Shown here piece by piece: positions 46,075 through 54,950 of a DNA stretch of 64,000 bases. The DNA is taken from the NCBI GenBank assembly GCA_020636375.1, contig JACJXZ010000014.1:279329-343328 (forward strand), given 5' to 3'. Each line of letters starts with the position of its first letter. Within the stretch, counting starts at the first letter, position 1. The notes below the pieces were generated by a model that worked only from the letters and a program-made list of their open reading frames with translations, was not told the origin of the DNA and searched no databases. Origin of the DNA: Lewinellaceae bacterium. Lineage in GTDB: Bacteria; Bacteroidota; Bacteroidia; Chitinophagales; Saprospiraceae. The position numbers and the translations under genes are program-made.

Positions 46075-47360
46075 TTAATCCTGTCCCATCAATCCTGTAA
46101 ATCCCCGTATGGTTTCCAGCGTAGTCTGATCCTGTTGGTAGACCGAGTACCAGCCCTGGTGCTCATGGGGCGGGTCGCCGGTAAAGGGGTCGCCCGGCCT
46201 CCAGACGGCACCCGGTTGCCGGGGCAGCCCCTCGCCGGCCCAGGCCCAGAAGTTAGCCCCTGCCATTGGCCGGCCGGCCCGGGCCAGTTGGAGAGCCGTC
46301 CCGAAGATATCCCGGAAGTAGCGGTCCCGCCAGGAAACGGAGGCCGTATCCGAGTAGCTGCCCTGATCCCGGGCGATGCCGAACTCTTCCAGCACCATTG
46401 GCTTGTTCAGCTTTTCGGCAAGGCGGAGGTGGCGCAGGATGTAGCTCCGGGCCTTCTCCAGGGCCCTGTGGTAGGTCTTTTCCGGCGCCTGGGGGTCGTA
46501 CCACTGCCAGTTCTGTATCCAGATGTGGATAGTGGTGTAGTCCACCTCCGGGATACGGTGGTCCTTTTTGAAATGGTTGCCGGTGGGGACCTGGGTATTG
46601 CCTTCGCTGCCGATGCAGACGAGGTGGTTGGGATCCAGTTTTTTGATGAGGCGGGCCGACTCCCCTATCCATTTGCGGTACCGGCGGGGGGAGAACATGC
46701 CGCGGGGCTCGTTGGCCAGTTGCCAGGCCATGATGGTGGGGTCGTCCTTGTAAGCGATGCCGGAATAAGCATTCTTCCGGTTGACCACTTTTTCCAGGTG
46801 CGCCCAATAAGCGGCTTTGGTAGTTTCGTTTTATAAAACCGGGCGCTGTAGCGCATGTAGTAAGCCAGCTGCCCCCTCTGCTGGCGGCGGGTACGGTATG
46901 GGCGAGCCCTCCGCCCAGGAGACGTACTGTACCATGCCCCCGACCAGGGCCAGAAGTTGGACAGGCAGACGACGGCCACCATCTCCCGTTTGGCCATCTC
47001 CGCCAGCAGGAAGTCCAGAGCGTCCCAGAGGTCCTCGTTGTACTGGCCGGGGGCGGGCTGCAGGGCAGGCGCCATGCGCCAGGGTGATCCGTCGGGGCCT
47101 TCGCTGGCGGCCATGATCCGGAGGTTGTCGATGCCCAGAGCCCGGAGGTGGTCCAGCTCGCGCCGGAGGCGCTGCCGGTCGCCGCCTTCTCCCCGGCTGG
47201 CCAGGTTGATGCCGGGCCAGAAATTGGCGCCGATGAAGCGGTATGGCCGGCCGTTGCGGATGAATTGGGCCCCATCAACGGTGATGAAAGGTTGGGCGAA
47301 AGCCTGGTTGCTCATAATCAGAAAAGGTAAAAGGAGGAAAAGCTTTTCCATGCCGTGCAT
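46075..47360 (-). pseudogene. GH5 mannan endo-1,4-beta-mannosidase-like gene with three close frameshifts
   Basis: The start (MHGMEKLFLLLPFLIMSNQA, signal peptide) and the first 120 residues (NGRPYRFIGANFWPGINLAS, DNLRIMAASEGPDG, FWPWSGA) read in one frame; the end (IAYKDDPTIMAWQLANEPRG, MVLEEFGIARDQGSYSDTAS, GANFWAWAGEG) in another. The GH5 acid/base Glu is in NEP and the nucleophile Glu in LEEFG. Between 46800 and 46960 three single-base losses in runs of G, G and A break the frame (after WPWSGG, at PPPAEGG, at YKNETTK). A corrected gene would have about 427 residues and cleave beta-1,4-mannan outside the cell. The losses are all in homopolymers, so a sequencing error is possible. Confidence 0.82.
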
Positions 47361-47618
47361 TTTGGGGAAATAAAGTTAAGAATTTGCCTGGAGTGGCGGC
47401 ATTTTCCGGAAAAGTTGGCTGAAACCTGCAACAAAAAGCAGGGATTTGTCATTTCCTGCGATGAACCCCTGGGTAATTGGTGTGTTATTTGCCAATTTTT
47501 GCAGGGATTTAAAAAAAATTGATGAACTTGTTCATTCGAACGGACGCCCTCTTCGGAAGCCTCCCGGGCAGAAAGTTCCGGGTCTGCCGGGCGGGGATGT
47601 GCCGAACCTGAGAATACC

Positions 47619-48452
47619 ATGAAAAAAAAAGACCATTCCCCTTCCGCCAGGCTTACCACCGAATCGCCGTCGTACTACGACAACCTGGAAAAGATGAGCA
47701 CCGGCGGCCTGCTCCGCGGCATCAACGAGGAGGATAAAACCGTGCCGATGGCCGTGGAAAAAACCATCCCCATGATCGAGCGGCTGGTCGACGCCATCGT
47801 CCCGAGGATGGAACAAGGCGGCAGGATGTTCTACATCGGTGCCGGGACGAGCGGGCGGCTGGGCATCGTCGACGCCTCGGAATGCCCGCCCACCTACGGC
47901 GTCCCCTACGATCTGGTCATCGGCCTGATCGCCGGCGGGGACCAGGCCATCCGCCGGGCGGTCGAATTTGCGGAGGACGACGACGATCAGGCGTGGAAAG
48001 ACCTGTCGGAATACCACATCTCCGGCCAGGACGTGCTCATCGGCATCGCCGCCTCCGGCCGAACGCCCTATGTGGTCGGCGGCCTGCGCGACGCCCGGAA
48101 GCACGGCATCCTCACCGGTTGCATCACCTGCAATACCCATTCGGAAGTCGCCAAATACGCCGACTATCCGATCGAGGTGGTGGTCGGGCCCGAGTTCGTC
48201 ACCGGCAGCACCCGGATGAAATCCGGAACGGCCCAGAAGCTCATCCTGAACATGATCTCCACCACCGTCATGATCCGCCTGGGGCGGGTGCGCGGCAATA
48301 AGATGGTGGACATGCAGCTGACCAACACCAAACTGGTGAAAAGAGGGGTGAATATGATCATGGCGGAACTCGACGTCGACGAGGCCGAGGCCGGGCGCCT
48401 CCTGGAAAAGTACGGCTCCGTCCGCCTGGCCATCGACAGTACGCGGGCATGA
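47619..48452 (+). CDS. murQ: N-acetylmuramic acid 6-phosphate etherase
   Basis: 277 residues. Cleaves the lactyl ether of MurNAc-6-phosphate to give GlcNAc-6-phosphate and lactate, part of cell-wall recycling. SIS-domain fold with MFYIGAGTSGRLGIVDASEC followed by PPTYG; the Glu of DASECPPT is a catalytic residue known from E. coli MurQ. VLIGIAASGRTPYVVGGL, VVGPEFVTGSTRMKSGTAQK and NMISTTVMIRLGRVRGNKM are also family signatures. The start ATG 47619 fits well. There is no anmK, amgK or PTS component in the window, so recycling partners are elsewhere. Confidence 0.95.
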   Translation: MKKKDHSPSARLTTESPSYYDNLEKMSTGGLLRGINEEDKTVPMAVEKTIPMIERLVDAIVPRMEQGGRMFYIGAGTSGRLGIVDASECPPTYGVPYDLVIGLIAGGDQAIRRAVEFAEDDDDQAWKDLSEYHISGQDVLIGIAASGRTPYVVGGLRDARKHGILTGCITCNTHSEVAKYADYPIEVVVGPEFVTGSTRMKSGTAQKLILNMISTTVMIRLGRVRGNKMVDMQLTNTKLVKRGVNMIMAELDVDEAEAGRLLEKYGSVRLAIDSTRA

Positions 48453-48491
48453 GGGGCGGGTTGGTCGTTGTCGGTTGTTTGTTGTCGGTTG

Positions 48492-48525
48492 TTTGTTGTT
48501 TGTTCGCAGGCTTGTCTTATCTTTG
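48492..48525 (+). promoter_or_regulatory. Possible Bacteroidota promoter upstream of the 48545-48879 element
   Basis: TTTG at 48492-48495, 22 bases, then TATCTTTG at 48518-48525 (TAnnTTTG). The next gene on this strand starts at 48894, with a whole palindromic element between. If the promoter belonged to that gene, the element has separated the two. Confidence 0.4.
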
Positions 48526-48544
48526 GCGCAGGATTTTTAACCTG

Positions 48545-48879
48545 AGAGCATGTTTGGAGGTAGTCCCCGACACTGCCCCGACACTTTGTGTACGGGGCAG
48601 GCAGTGTACGGGGCAGGCTATTTGGGCTGCAAATGCCAGCTTTTGGAACCCTGCCTGCTCGCCAGCCCGCCTGCTGTGCCAGCATGGCCGGCAGGCTCGC
48701 TGGCAGGCAGGCTCACGGCGGCTATTTTTTGGTCCGTAGCTAGGCTATGCACCAAAAAATAGCCTGCCCCGCACCCGAAGGGTCGGGGAGCCTTGTGAGA
48801 ACCCCAAATCTGACATTCCCGCCTGCTGTGCCGCAGGCCGGCAGGTTCGCTCCCAAAGCACCACCTCCAAACATGCTCT
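48545..48879. mobile_element. 335-bp MITE-like element with AGAGCATGTTTGGAGGT ends
   Basis: The ends AGAGCATGTTTGGAGGT (48545-48561) and ACCTCCAAACATGCTCT (48863-48879) are perfect 17-bp inverted repeats. Inside are further pairs: GCCCCGACACTTTGTGTACG/GCACCCGAAGGGTCGGGG and CAGGCTATTT/AAATAGCCTG, plus a GCCTGCCAGCGAGCCTGCC-type segment. No coding frame is convincing. No target duplication is obvious. It lies directly in front of the gene at 48894. Confidence 0.75.
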
Positions 48880-48893
48880 GAACCGCTGCCCAC

Positions 48894-49847
48894 ATGAACA
48901 TTTCAAAACAGGCCCCGCTCTTATTATTGCTCTTCTGGTGTAATATCCCGGCCGCTCTGGCCTGCAACTGCGAACCCGCGACACAGCTGGGTGCCGCCGA
49001 CTGGAACGATGCCGACATCATCTTCACCGCGCGGCTGCAGGAACACAGGATGGGGTTGGTGGGCATGCTGGCGTTCGAACCCCTGCAAACGTTTAAGGGA
49101 GAGGCCGGCCCCCGCGTCACGTTCTTTTTCCAACCGGGAAGGAACCATACCCTGCTGCATGCCGTCAAAGAATTCAAGCCGGGAGACGAATGGATCGTCT
49201 TTGCCCGGAAACAGGCTGTGGATGGTAAAACCCATTATCGCCTGCAGGAATCGCCCTCCCGGGTTGTCTGTGCCCTGAGCCGGCCGCTTCAGGAACCGGC
49301 GGAGGAAGACCCTTATCTCATTTTCATAAAAGACATGGCCGAAAGGGCAGGTGGTTATCAGCAGTTCTACGATAAGGACGGCCAACTGGAGGCGGAGGGC
49401 CGGCACGATGGCCAGGCTCCGGTGGGCGAATGGGCGTATTACCGGGCGGAGCGCAATACCCGGACTTCTGGCCGCTACATCAATGGCCGCCGGGAAGGGG
49501 AGTGGCTGCAGGCAAAAGAGATGCCGGACGGCAGCGCCCGGCTCATTCGCAAAATCATCTACAAAGACGGCCTGCCTTCCGAAATCCACGATTACAGCCA
49601 CACCGGCACGGTAAGCCTGAAAAAAGTGTTGACGGACAGCACGGAAACACGCTACTACTACCGCGAGGACGGAACGGTGAAAAGCTGGATCAACGAAAAC
49701 CTGGACAACAAAACGACCCACATTATCAGCTACTCCGAAACCGGAGCTGTAGAGGAGGAGCGCTTTCTGGAAGGCCAGAAAACCGTGCGCCGGTACTGGT
49801 ACGACGAGAACGGAGATCGGGCCAGAGAATGGGTGAAGGAGGAGTGA
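48894..49847 (+). CDS. Exported protein with NTR/TIMP-like N-terminus and YwqK-type MORN-variant repeats
   Basis: 317 residues with signal peptide (MNISKQAPLLLLLFWCNIPA, ending ALA). The mature protein begins CNCEPA, then IIFTARLQEHRMG, FKGEAGPRVTFFFQPG and GDEWIVFARK, the pattern of tissue-inhibitor-of-metalloprotease/netrin-like domains found in bacteria. Residues about 155-317 are MORN-variant repeats of the YwqK type (FYDKDGQLEAEGRHDGQAPV, GEWAYYRAE, YYYREDGTVKSWINEN, YSETGAVEEERFLEGQKTVR). Function unknown; it may bind proteins on the cell surface. Its promoter may be displaced by the element just upstream. Confidence 0.75.
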   Translation: MNISKQAPLLLLLFWCNIPAALACNCEPATQLGAADWNDADIIFTARLQEHRMGLVGMLAFEPLQTFKGEAGPRVTFFFQPGRNHTLLHAVKEFKPGDEWIVFARKQAVDGKTHYRLQESPSRVVCALSRPLQEPAEEDPYLIFIKDMAERAGGYQQFYDKDGQLEAEGRHDGQAPVGEWAYYRAERNTRTSGRYINGRREGEWLQAKEMPDGSARLIRKIIYKDGLPSEIHDYSHTGTVSLKKVLTDSTETRYYYREDGTVKSWINENLDNKTTHIISYSETGAVEEERFLEGQKTVRRYWYDENGDRAREWVKEE

Positions 49848-49998
49848 GCGGGATGGAGGAAATGCGTGGAAACGGTTAGCGATGCCTGGGAATAGGCCGG
49901 GATTTTTACGGCGCCACAATCTTTGTGTACTAATACACAAATGAACGAATGCACGTTTCCAAACAGGTTCTTAAGCCGCTCGAACTATAATTCCAAAC

Positions 49999-51719
49999 TT
50001 ACCGGATTTTAAACACCAGCGCATTGATCGGCCTGTCTTCAACATCGCCGGGGCAACGGCAGCGGACGTTATCGAAGTAGTACACATCGCCCGCCTGCGC
50101 CCGCCGGATCAGCCGGGCGGTTTGCTCGCTGTAGTTGGCGCCGGCGTTGGTGGACTCTATGGGATCCTGTCCTTTCGGCACATGCACCACGCTGAAGAAA
50201 GTAATGGAGCAATCGGCGTCGAAGTCGGAATTGGAGTGGAGGCTCAGCCCCCCGGTATTTTTAAACACCTCGGCCGCTAACGCGCCGCCGGGTACGCCCT
50301 CAATCTGCGCCACCGGGTCGGGGATGCGCTTGACGCGGAAGTTGGCCATGCGTTCCGGGAAGCCTTTGCCGCTGACCCGGATAGCGGCATTTCCCGGCAT
50401 AGCCGGCTGAGCGACATACCGCCCTTCTCCCAGAGCGACGATCTTTACGTCCCTGCTGCTGACCTGTACCTGTTCGTTGGGGATGCCGGCCACGGCTATT
50501 GTCAGCGGGTTGTCCACGCCGACATAAAGGACGTTCATTTTATCGGCGGCGATGCTGACGGTGTGGCGCCCGCCCAATACAAAGCCGGTGAGGGCACCGA
50601 GGCTGGTCAGGACGAGCAGGGCCATCAGCCAGGGGAATGCTCCGGGCAGGCGGCCCCGCCGCGGGAGGGAAGCAGCGTTGAGTATCTTGTGGATGCGTGT
50701 CGACAAATGAGAGCTTGCGTTCATGACGAATTGATATTTGGAAGGTTGAGAAAATTTTGCCACCTGCAGGAGCGCCTGGCTATAAATGGCCGGATCGATA
50801 CCCCGGGCCAGCACCAGCTCGTCGCAGCTTTCTTCCCGCAGTTGCCTGGCCTTGCCGGAAAGCCACCAGATAGCAGGATGGTAAAAAAGTAGGGTTTCCA
50901 CTACCCGCTGCAGCAAATTGACGAGGTAGTCGTGGCGTTTGATGTGCGCCAGTTCGTGCAACAGCAGCGCTTCCACCTCCCCGGGCGTGAGGCCGGCCAG
51001 CAGCCCGGCAGGGGCCAGGATGCAGGGACGCCAGTGCCCAAAGGTTATCAGGCTGTTGGAGATAGCGGACTCCATGAAAAGAACGGGGCGGCTGACCTGT
51101 AGTTCCTTTACCCGTTTATCGAGCAACTTTGCCCATCGTTCCTCCGGCGGTGCCAGCCCGTAAACACGCAGCTGGGAAAGGAAAAAATAATGGCCCAGTT
51201 GCCGCATGCTGAGCAGAAGGACGCCGGCCAGCCAGGCCATCACTATGGCTACCCGTCTAAGGTTGGACAGCAGAAAGGGGAAAGCCGAGCGGAGTCGAGG
51301 CCAAGCGTGTGCAGGAGGCATGGAGTGTCCAACCTTAGACGGGTAGCCATCACTATCCATATCATATTGGATTCCAGATGGTTGGAAAGTACATGCTGCC
51401 AAAGTTCGGAATCGTTTTGGGGCAAGCGTACTGCTGCACCTGCCGCAGCCGGATCGATAGCAATCGCAGGTGTTTCCGCAGCCGGCGCCGGTTTCAGGAA
51501 ACGGCTGAACTGCACGCCGGCAGTGCCGGCAAAAAGCAAAGCCGACAGTGCGATGAGCAGCACCACAAAGCCATACTGCCGGGAAACCGCCAGCCTGTGG
51601 CCCATGCCGCGAAGAAAAGCCCAGCCCAGAAAAGCGATCAGGGACAACTGCCAGATCGAATGGAAGAGGGCCCAGCCCAATGCCTGGAGCCAGGCCTCTG
51701 AGAGCGCCCAGTGTGTCAT
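49999..51719 (-). pseudogene. blaR1: BlaR1/MecR1-like M56 peptidase sensor, interrupted by a MITE
   Basis: The 5' part (51719-51357) encodes MTHWALSEAWLQALGWALFH and two to three helices up to NHLESNMIWIVM. The 3' part (51246-49999) continues AWLAGVLLLSMRQLGHYFFL, then the zinc-protease motif LLLHELAHIKRHDYLVN, a further helix and an extracytoplasmic C-terminal domain. A 102-bp element plus an 8-bp duplication (110 bp, not a multiple of three) separates the halves. Removing element and one duplicate restores IWIVM-AWLAG in frame. The start overlaps the blaI stop (ATGA). In the family, BlaR1 senses a signal and cleaves BlaI; here no complete sensor can be made. Confidence 0.92.
51247..51348. 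mobile_element. 102-bp MITE, copy 2, inserted in blaR1
   Basis: The ends are GGCTACCCGTCTAAGGTT and AACCTTAGACGGGTAGCC, perfectly inverted; 102 bp, nearly identical to copy 1 at 11371-11472. Direct repeats ATCACTAT at 51239-51246 and 51349-51356 are the 8-bp target duplication. The perfect ends and duplication point to a recent insertion. No transposase is encoded; the enzyme that moves it is not in the window. Confidence 0.95.
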
Positions 51720-52102
51720 TTCTGTTCTTTTTTCTTTTGTTGGATCAATCTTTCCAGTTCTTCCAGCTCTTCAAGGCCGGGCCGGCTCTGCCCCAGCGCG
51801 TGCAGGGCCAGCTCGACGGCAGAGCCGCCAAATGCGTTTTTCAACAGCCGTTGCAGCAGGGACTGACGCACCGCTGGCCCCTTGACCGCCGTTTGGTAAT
51901 AATGAACCCGTCCCTTTTCAATACGCCGCAGCACCCCTTTTTCCAGCATGCGTTGCATCTGCTTCAGTGTTGTGGTATAGCCTACGTCCTTCTCCCGCGC
52001 CAGTGCTTCATGGACGGTACGGACAGTGGCGGGTTCTTCCTCCCACAGCACCTGAAGAATCTCCAACTCTGATTCGGAAGGATAGTAGTTGTTCTCACTC
52101 AT
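51716..52102 (-). CDS. blaI: BlaI/MecI/CopY-family transcriptional repressor
   Basis: 128 residues from ATG 52102; upstream frames run into the operators. A winged helix-turn-helix (SESELEILQVLWEEEPATVR, EKDVGYTTTLKQMQRMLEKG, RIEKGRVHYYQ) is followed by a dimerisation part (LLQRLLKNAFGGSAVELAL, ELERLIQQKKKEQ). It should bind the two 16-bp palindromes just upstream and repress the blaI-blaR1 unit and other targets. The intact repressor next to a broken sensor suggests that the regulon is now stuck in the repressed state or responds to something else. Four-base overlap with blaR1 shows translational coupling. Confidence 0.93.
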   Translation of the reverse strand: MSENNYYPSESELEILQVLWEEEPATVRTVHEALAREKDVGYTTTLKQMQRMLEKGVLRRIEKGRVHYYQTAVKGPAVRQSLLQRLLKNAFGGSAVELALHALGQSRPGLEELEELERLIQQKKKEQK

Positions 52103-52113
52103 GAAAAATGCGT

Positions 52114-52162
52114 TACGACTTTTGTCGTAGACAAATATATACGACAATTGTCGTAATGTCAA
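52114..52162 (-). promoter_or_regulatory. blaI promoter with two BlaI-type operators
   Basis: Two palindromes, TACGACTTTTGTCGTA (52114-52129) and TACGACAATTGTCGTA (52140-52155), lie 26 bp apart centre to centre. On the minus strand, TTG (52160-52162), 20 bases and TATATTTG (52132-52139) form a Bacteroidota promoter. The upstream operator fills the space between -33 and -7, the other covers the transcription start. This arrangement predicts tight autorepression by BlaI. Confidence 0.88.
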
Positions 52163-52355
52163 GCGCAACGAACATTTCTTTTGTGATTTCTACAGATTTC
52201 CATGCATTTAGCTCTTCACGCAGGTGGGCTTTACCCAAGGCGGCGATTCCCTCTTTTTAGGTGTCATTTCGCCAAACCGGGAATTGCTGCCTCACAAATG
52301 CACAAATGCACAAATACACGAATACACAAATACACGAATACACCCAAATACACCT

Positions 52356-52781
52356 CTACCCCACCTCCCACTCCTGGCTTTTCCGGTACACAATACCCCG
52401 GAACAGGGCCACCATTTCGCCGGCCTCGTTGCGCACCTCCACCCGGTAGTGGCCGATGCGGTGGCTCAGCTGTTCTTCGATGGCGGTGGCGGTGATCACG
52501 TCGCCTTCCTTCAGGGACACCATGTGCGAGATGGACGTATCGATGCTCACGGCGTGGCGGCCGCGGGAATTGGAGGCGAAGGCGAAGGCGCTGTCGGCCA
52601 GGCTAAAGGTGATTCCGCCGTGGGCGATGGCGAAGCCGTTGAGCATTTCCCGGCGGACGGCCATGCGGAGTACGCAGTGGCCGGGTTCGGTTTTCAGGCG
52701 TTCGATGCCCAGCCACTGGCTGAACGGGTCGTTGTCGTACATTTTGTTGACGATCCTTTGCGCTCTTTCTTCGTTTGCCAT
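52356..52781 (-). CDS. PaaI-family hotdog thioesterase
   Basis: 141 residues. FSQWLGIERLKTEPGHCVLR, MLNGFAIAHGGITFSLADSA and SHMVSLKEGDVITATAIEEQ are the standard PaaI/PhaI hotdog pattern, in which HGG and the following Asp bind and activate a water for acyl-CoA hydrolysis. Phenylacetyl-CoA thioesterase in paa operons, but there is no paa cluster here, so the acyl substrate is open. The upstream spacer 52163-52355 contains a tandem CACAAATACACGAATA-type repeat. Confidence 0.9.
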   Translation of the reverse strand: MANEERAQRIVNKMYDNDPFSQWLGIERLKTEPGHCVLRMAVRREMLNGFAIAHGGITFSLADSAFAFASNSRGRHAVSIDTSISHMVSLKEGDVITATAIEEQLSHRIGHYRVEVRNEAGEMVALFRGIVYRKSQEWEVG

Positions 52782-53038
52782 TTTTGGGAGGGGAATTTAG
52801 GTCATCTTTTCATGAAAAGGGAGTCTGGGCCTCGAAATATCGCCCAATAATCCGTATCTTGGGGGAAAATATAATTTGGAGGCATTTCAGGCAGCGTAAT
52901 CCCCTGGAAAGAGGTCTATTAACCAGAGGCAGAGCTGAATAGGCACCATGCGCGCCTGGCAAACGAAAATGTCCGAAGCTTGTTTACGACGGGGGAAAAC
53001 GAAAAATGGTGTAAGCAAGGCGGATTAACCTCATTCCT

Positions 53039-53575
53039 GTGACGGAAAAGGAACTGATCAAAGGCTGTATCCAGGAAGACCGGTACTACCAACAGGAATT
53101 GTTCAGGCGCTATTCTGGCAAGATGCTGATGGTATGCCTGCGCTATGCCCGCCATGAAATGGAAGCGGAGGATATTCTCCAGGATGCTTTCATCAAAATT
53201 TTCGACAACATCGCCAAATTCGAATTCAAAGGATCCTTCGAAGGATGGATCCGGCGGATCGTGATAAACACTGCCCTCAAAAACTACAGCAGGAAGAGTT
53301 TTAAACAGGAGCAGATCGGCCTGGATAATTACCCGGACCTGCCGTTGGAACCCGAGATTTACGCCCACTTGCAGGAGGAGGAACTCCTTCGGCTGATCGC
53401 CAAGTTGCCGGAGGGCTACCGCCTCGTCTTTAACCTGAACGCGATCGAAGGCTACAGCCACAAAGAGATCGCAGATATGCTCGGCATACAGGAAAGCACC
53501 TCCCGCTCGCAGCTGGTAAAGGCCCGGAAGATGTTGCAGGCTATGATTATTGATTTGCAAAAGATCGCAGTATGA
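53039..53575 (+). CDS. ECF-type RNA polymerase sigma factor
   Basis: 178 residues, with GTG as the likely start. Region 2 (LFRRYSGKMLMVCLRYARHE, then EAEDILQDAFIKIFDN) and region 4 (LPEGYRLVFNLNAIEGYSHK, EIADMLGIQESTSRSQLVKA) are complete. The four-base overlap (ATGA) with the next gene means the two are translated together; the next gene encodes a membrane protein with a short cytoplasmic head, the likely anti-sigma-like partner. Such pairs in Bacteroidota control envelope functions. Spacer 52782-53038 shows no other feature. Confidence 0.92.
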   Translation: MTEKELIKGCIQEDRYYQQELFRRYSGKMLMVCLRYARHEMEAEDILQDAFIKIFDNIAKFEFKGSFEGWIRRIVINTALKNYSRKSFKQEQIGLDNYPDLPLEPEIYAHLQEEELLRLIAKLPEGYRLVFNLNAIEGYSHKEIADMLGIQESTSRSQLVKARKMLQAMIIDLQKIAV

Positions 53576-54915
53576 ACAAACACCACCCCCTGGATGAGGT
53601 GTTTCGGAAAAGGTTGAGGGACCTGGAGGCCGAAGCGCCGATGCATCTGTGGGAAAAAGTAAGCCAAAAGCGCGATTGGAAACACCGCGCCCTGAACCGG
53701 GCCCGGCAGAAAATGCCGGTGGCCGGGCTGTTTGCGGCCCTCGTGCTTGCCGGCCTGTCCTGGGGCGTGTGGTCCTTCCTGCAACCCGCCCTGGGCAGCT
53801 TCCCCGTCCCGCTGGTCGGCCCTGTAGCTTCAATGGAAACCGGTACGCCTGCCAGCCATACTGCTGATTTGCCTCCTGCCCCCCCTGCCGGGGCCCCTGA
53901 AACTGCCGCTCGTCAACCCCTCGCTTCCCTTTCTTTTGCCCCGCCTGCCCGGATGGCCGCCGCCGTCCGCCACAATGCAGATAATTTGGCGCTTTTGGCC
54001 GCCGCCGCTCCAGCCATTCAGCAGGCTGTCCGGCCTCAAGATATCCGGCATCAGCCCGATCCTTCCCCTGCCCCTGCCCTGAGCCCCGTCCGGGAAGAAG
54101 CCGCCCCGGCGCTGCCCTCCGCCCTGGAACGCCACCAGAAGAAGGGCCTTTCCATTTTTGACGGCCTGTTCTCTCCCGACCCCAAATGCGCCGAGTTCGG
54201 CCGCGGCACCTGGGGCTTTTACCTCGACGCCCTGCTTTCGCCCGACCTTACCTTCCGCCGGCTCCAGCCCCGCGACCCCGAGTTCGAAGAATACGCCAAT
54301 ACCCGCGAAGAGACCGAATCCAACATGTACGCTTTCAGCGGCGCCCTGCGCCTCTCCCTGGTTTCCGACCGGGGGCTGGCCCTGCGCACCGGCCTGAACT
54401 ACTCCCAGATCAACGAGCGCTTCAGCTTCGTCAACGGCAGCGAAGAGGTGATCGAAACCATCAACAACTACGACCAGGCCGGCAACATCATCAGCACCGA
54501 CACCATCATCAAGATCGGAACCCGCCGGAAAATTACCCAGAACCACTACCGCATGCTCGACATCCCCTTCCTGCTGGGATACGAGTTCACCTCCGGCAAA
54601 CTCAAAGTGTCGGCCAACGGCGGGGCCTACCTCAACCTGCTGTTCCGCCAGAAGGGCGACTTCCTCTCTCCCGGCGACCTGCAGCCCGTCCGCTTCGATT
54701 CGGGCGACCCCAATGCCTATCCGGCTTTCAAGCAGCAGGTGGGCCTGGGCTGGTACGGCAGCGTCGGCTTCGCCTATCAGATGGGCCCTAACCTCCAGCT
54801 TGTCGTGGAACCCCATGTTAAAATTTTCCCCAAATCCGTCACCCGCGAACAGTACGGCGTACAACAGCGCTATATGACTACCGGCTTGTTTGTCGGCGTA
54901 CGGCAGCGGTTGTAG
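53572..54915 (+). CDS. Membrane-anchored PorT-like protein paired with the ECF sigma factor
   Basis: 447 residues. A cytoplasmic head (MNKHHPLDEVFRKRLRDLEA, MHLWEKVSQKRDW) precedes one membrane helix at about 47-67 (VAGLFAALVLAGLSWGVWSF). A Pro/Ala-rich linker (ASHTADLPPAPPAGAPETAA) leads to a beta-rich C-terminal part (GTWGFYLDALLSPDLTFRRL, ALRLSLVSDRGLALRTGLNY, LDIPFLLGYEFTSGKLKVSA, GQQVGLGWYGSVGFAYQMG-like) that looks like an outer-membrane beta-barrel of the PorT type. A protein that reaches from cytoplasm to outer membrane would be an unusual sigma partner. The head is likely to bind the sigma factor. Confidence 0.78.
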   Translation: MNKHHPLDEVFRKRLRDLEAEAPMHLWEKVSQKRDWKHRALNRARQKMPVAGLFAALVLAGLSWGVWSFLQPALGSFPVPLVGPVASMETGTPASHTADLPPAPPAGAPETAARQPLASLSFAPPARMAAAVRHNADNLALLAAAAPAIQQAVRPQDIRHQPDPSPAPALSPVREEAAPALPSALERHQKKGLSIFDGLFSPDPKCAEFGRGTWGFYLDALLSPDLTFRRLQPRDPEFEEYANTREETESNMYAFSGALRLSLVSDRGLALRTGLNYSQINERFSFVNGSEEVIETINNYDQAGNIISTDTIIKIGTRRKITQNHYRMLDIPFLLGYEFTSGKLKVSANGGAYLNLLFRQKGDFLSPGDLQPVRFDSGDPNAYPAFKQQVGLGWYGSVGFAYQMGPNLQLVVEPHVKIFPKSVTREQYGVQQRYMTTGLFVGVRQRL

Positions 54916-54950
54916 ATTGCTTCACGGTTCCACGGTTCCACGGGTTCATG

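Noticed and set aside
51357..51402. Alternative start for the 3' half of blaR1 reading through the MITE
   Set aside because: The frame begins in antisense of the 5' half and the element; restoring the gene by removing the MITE gives a far better protein.
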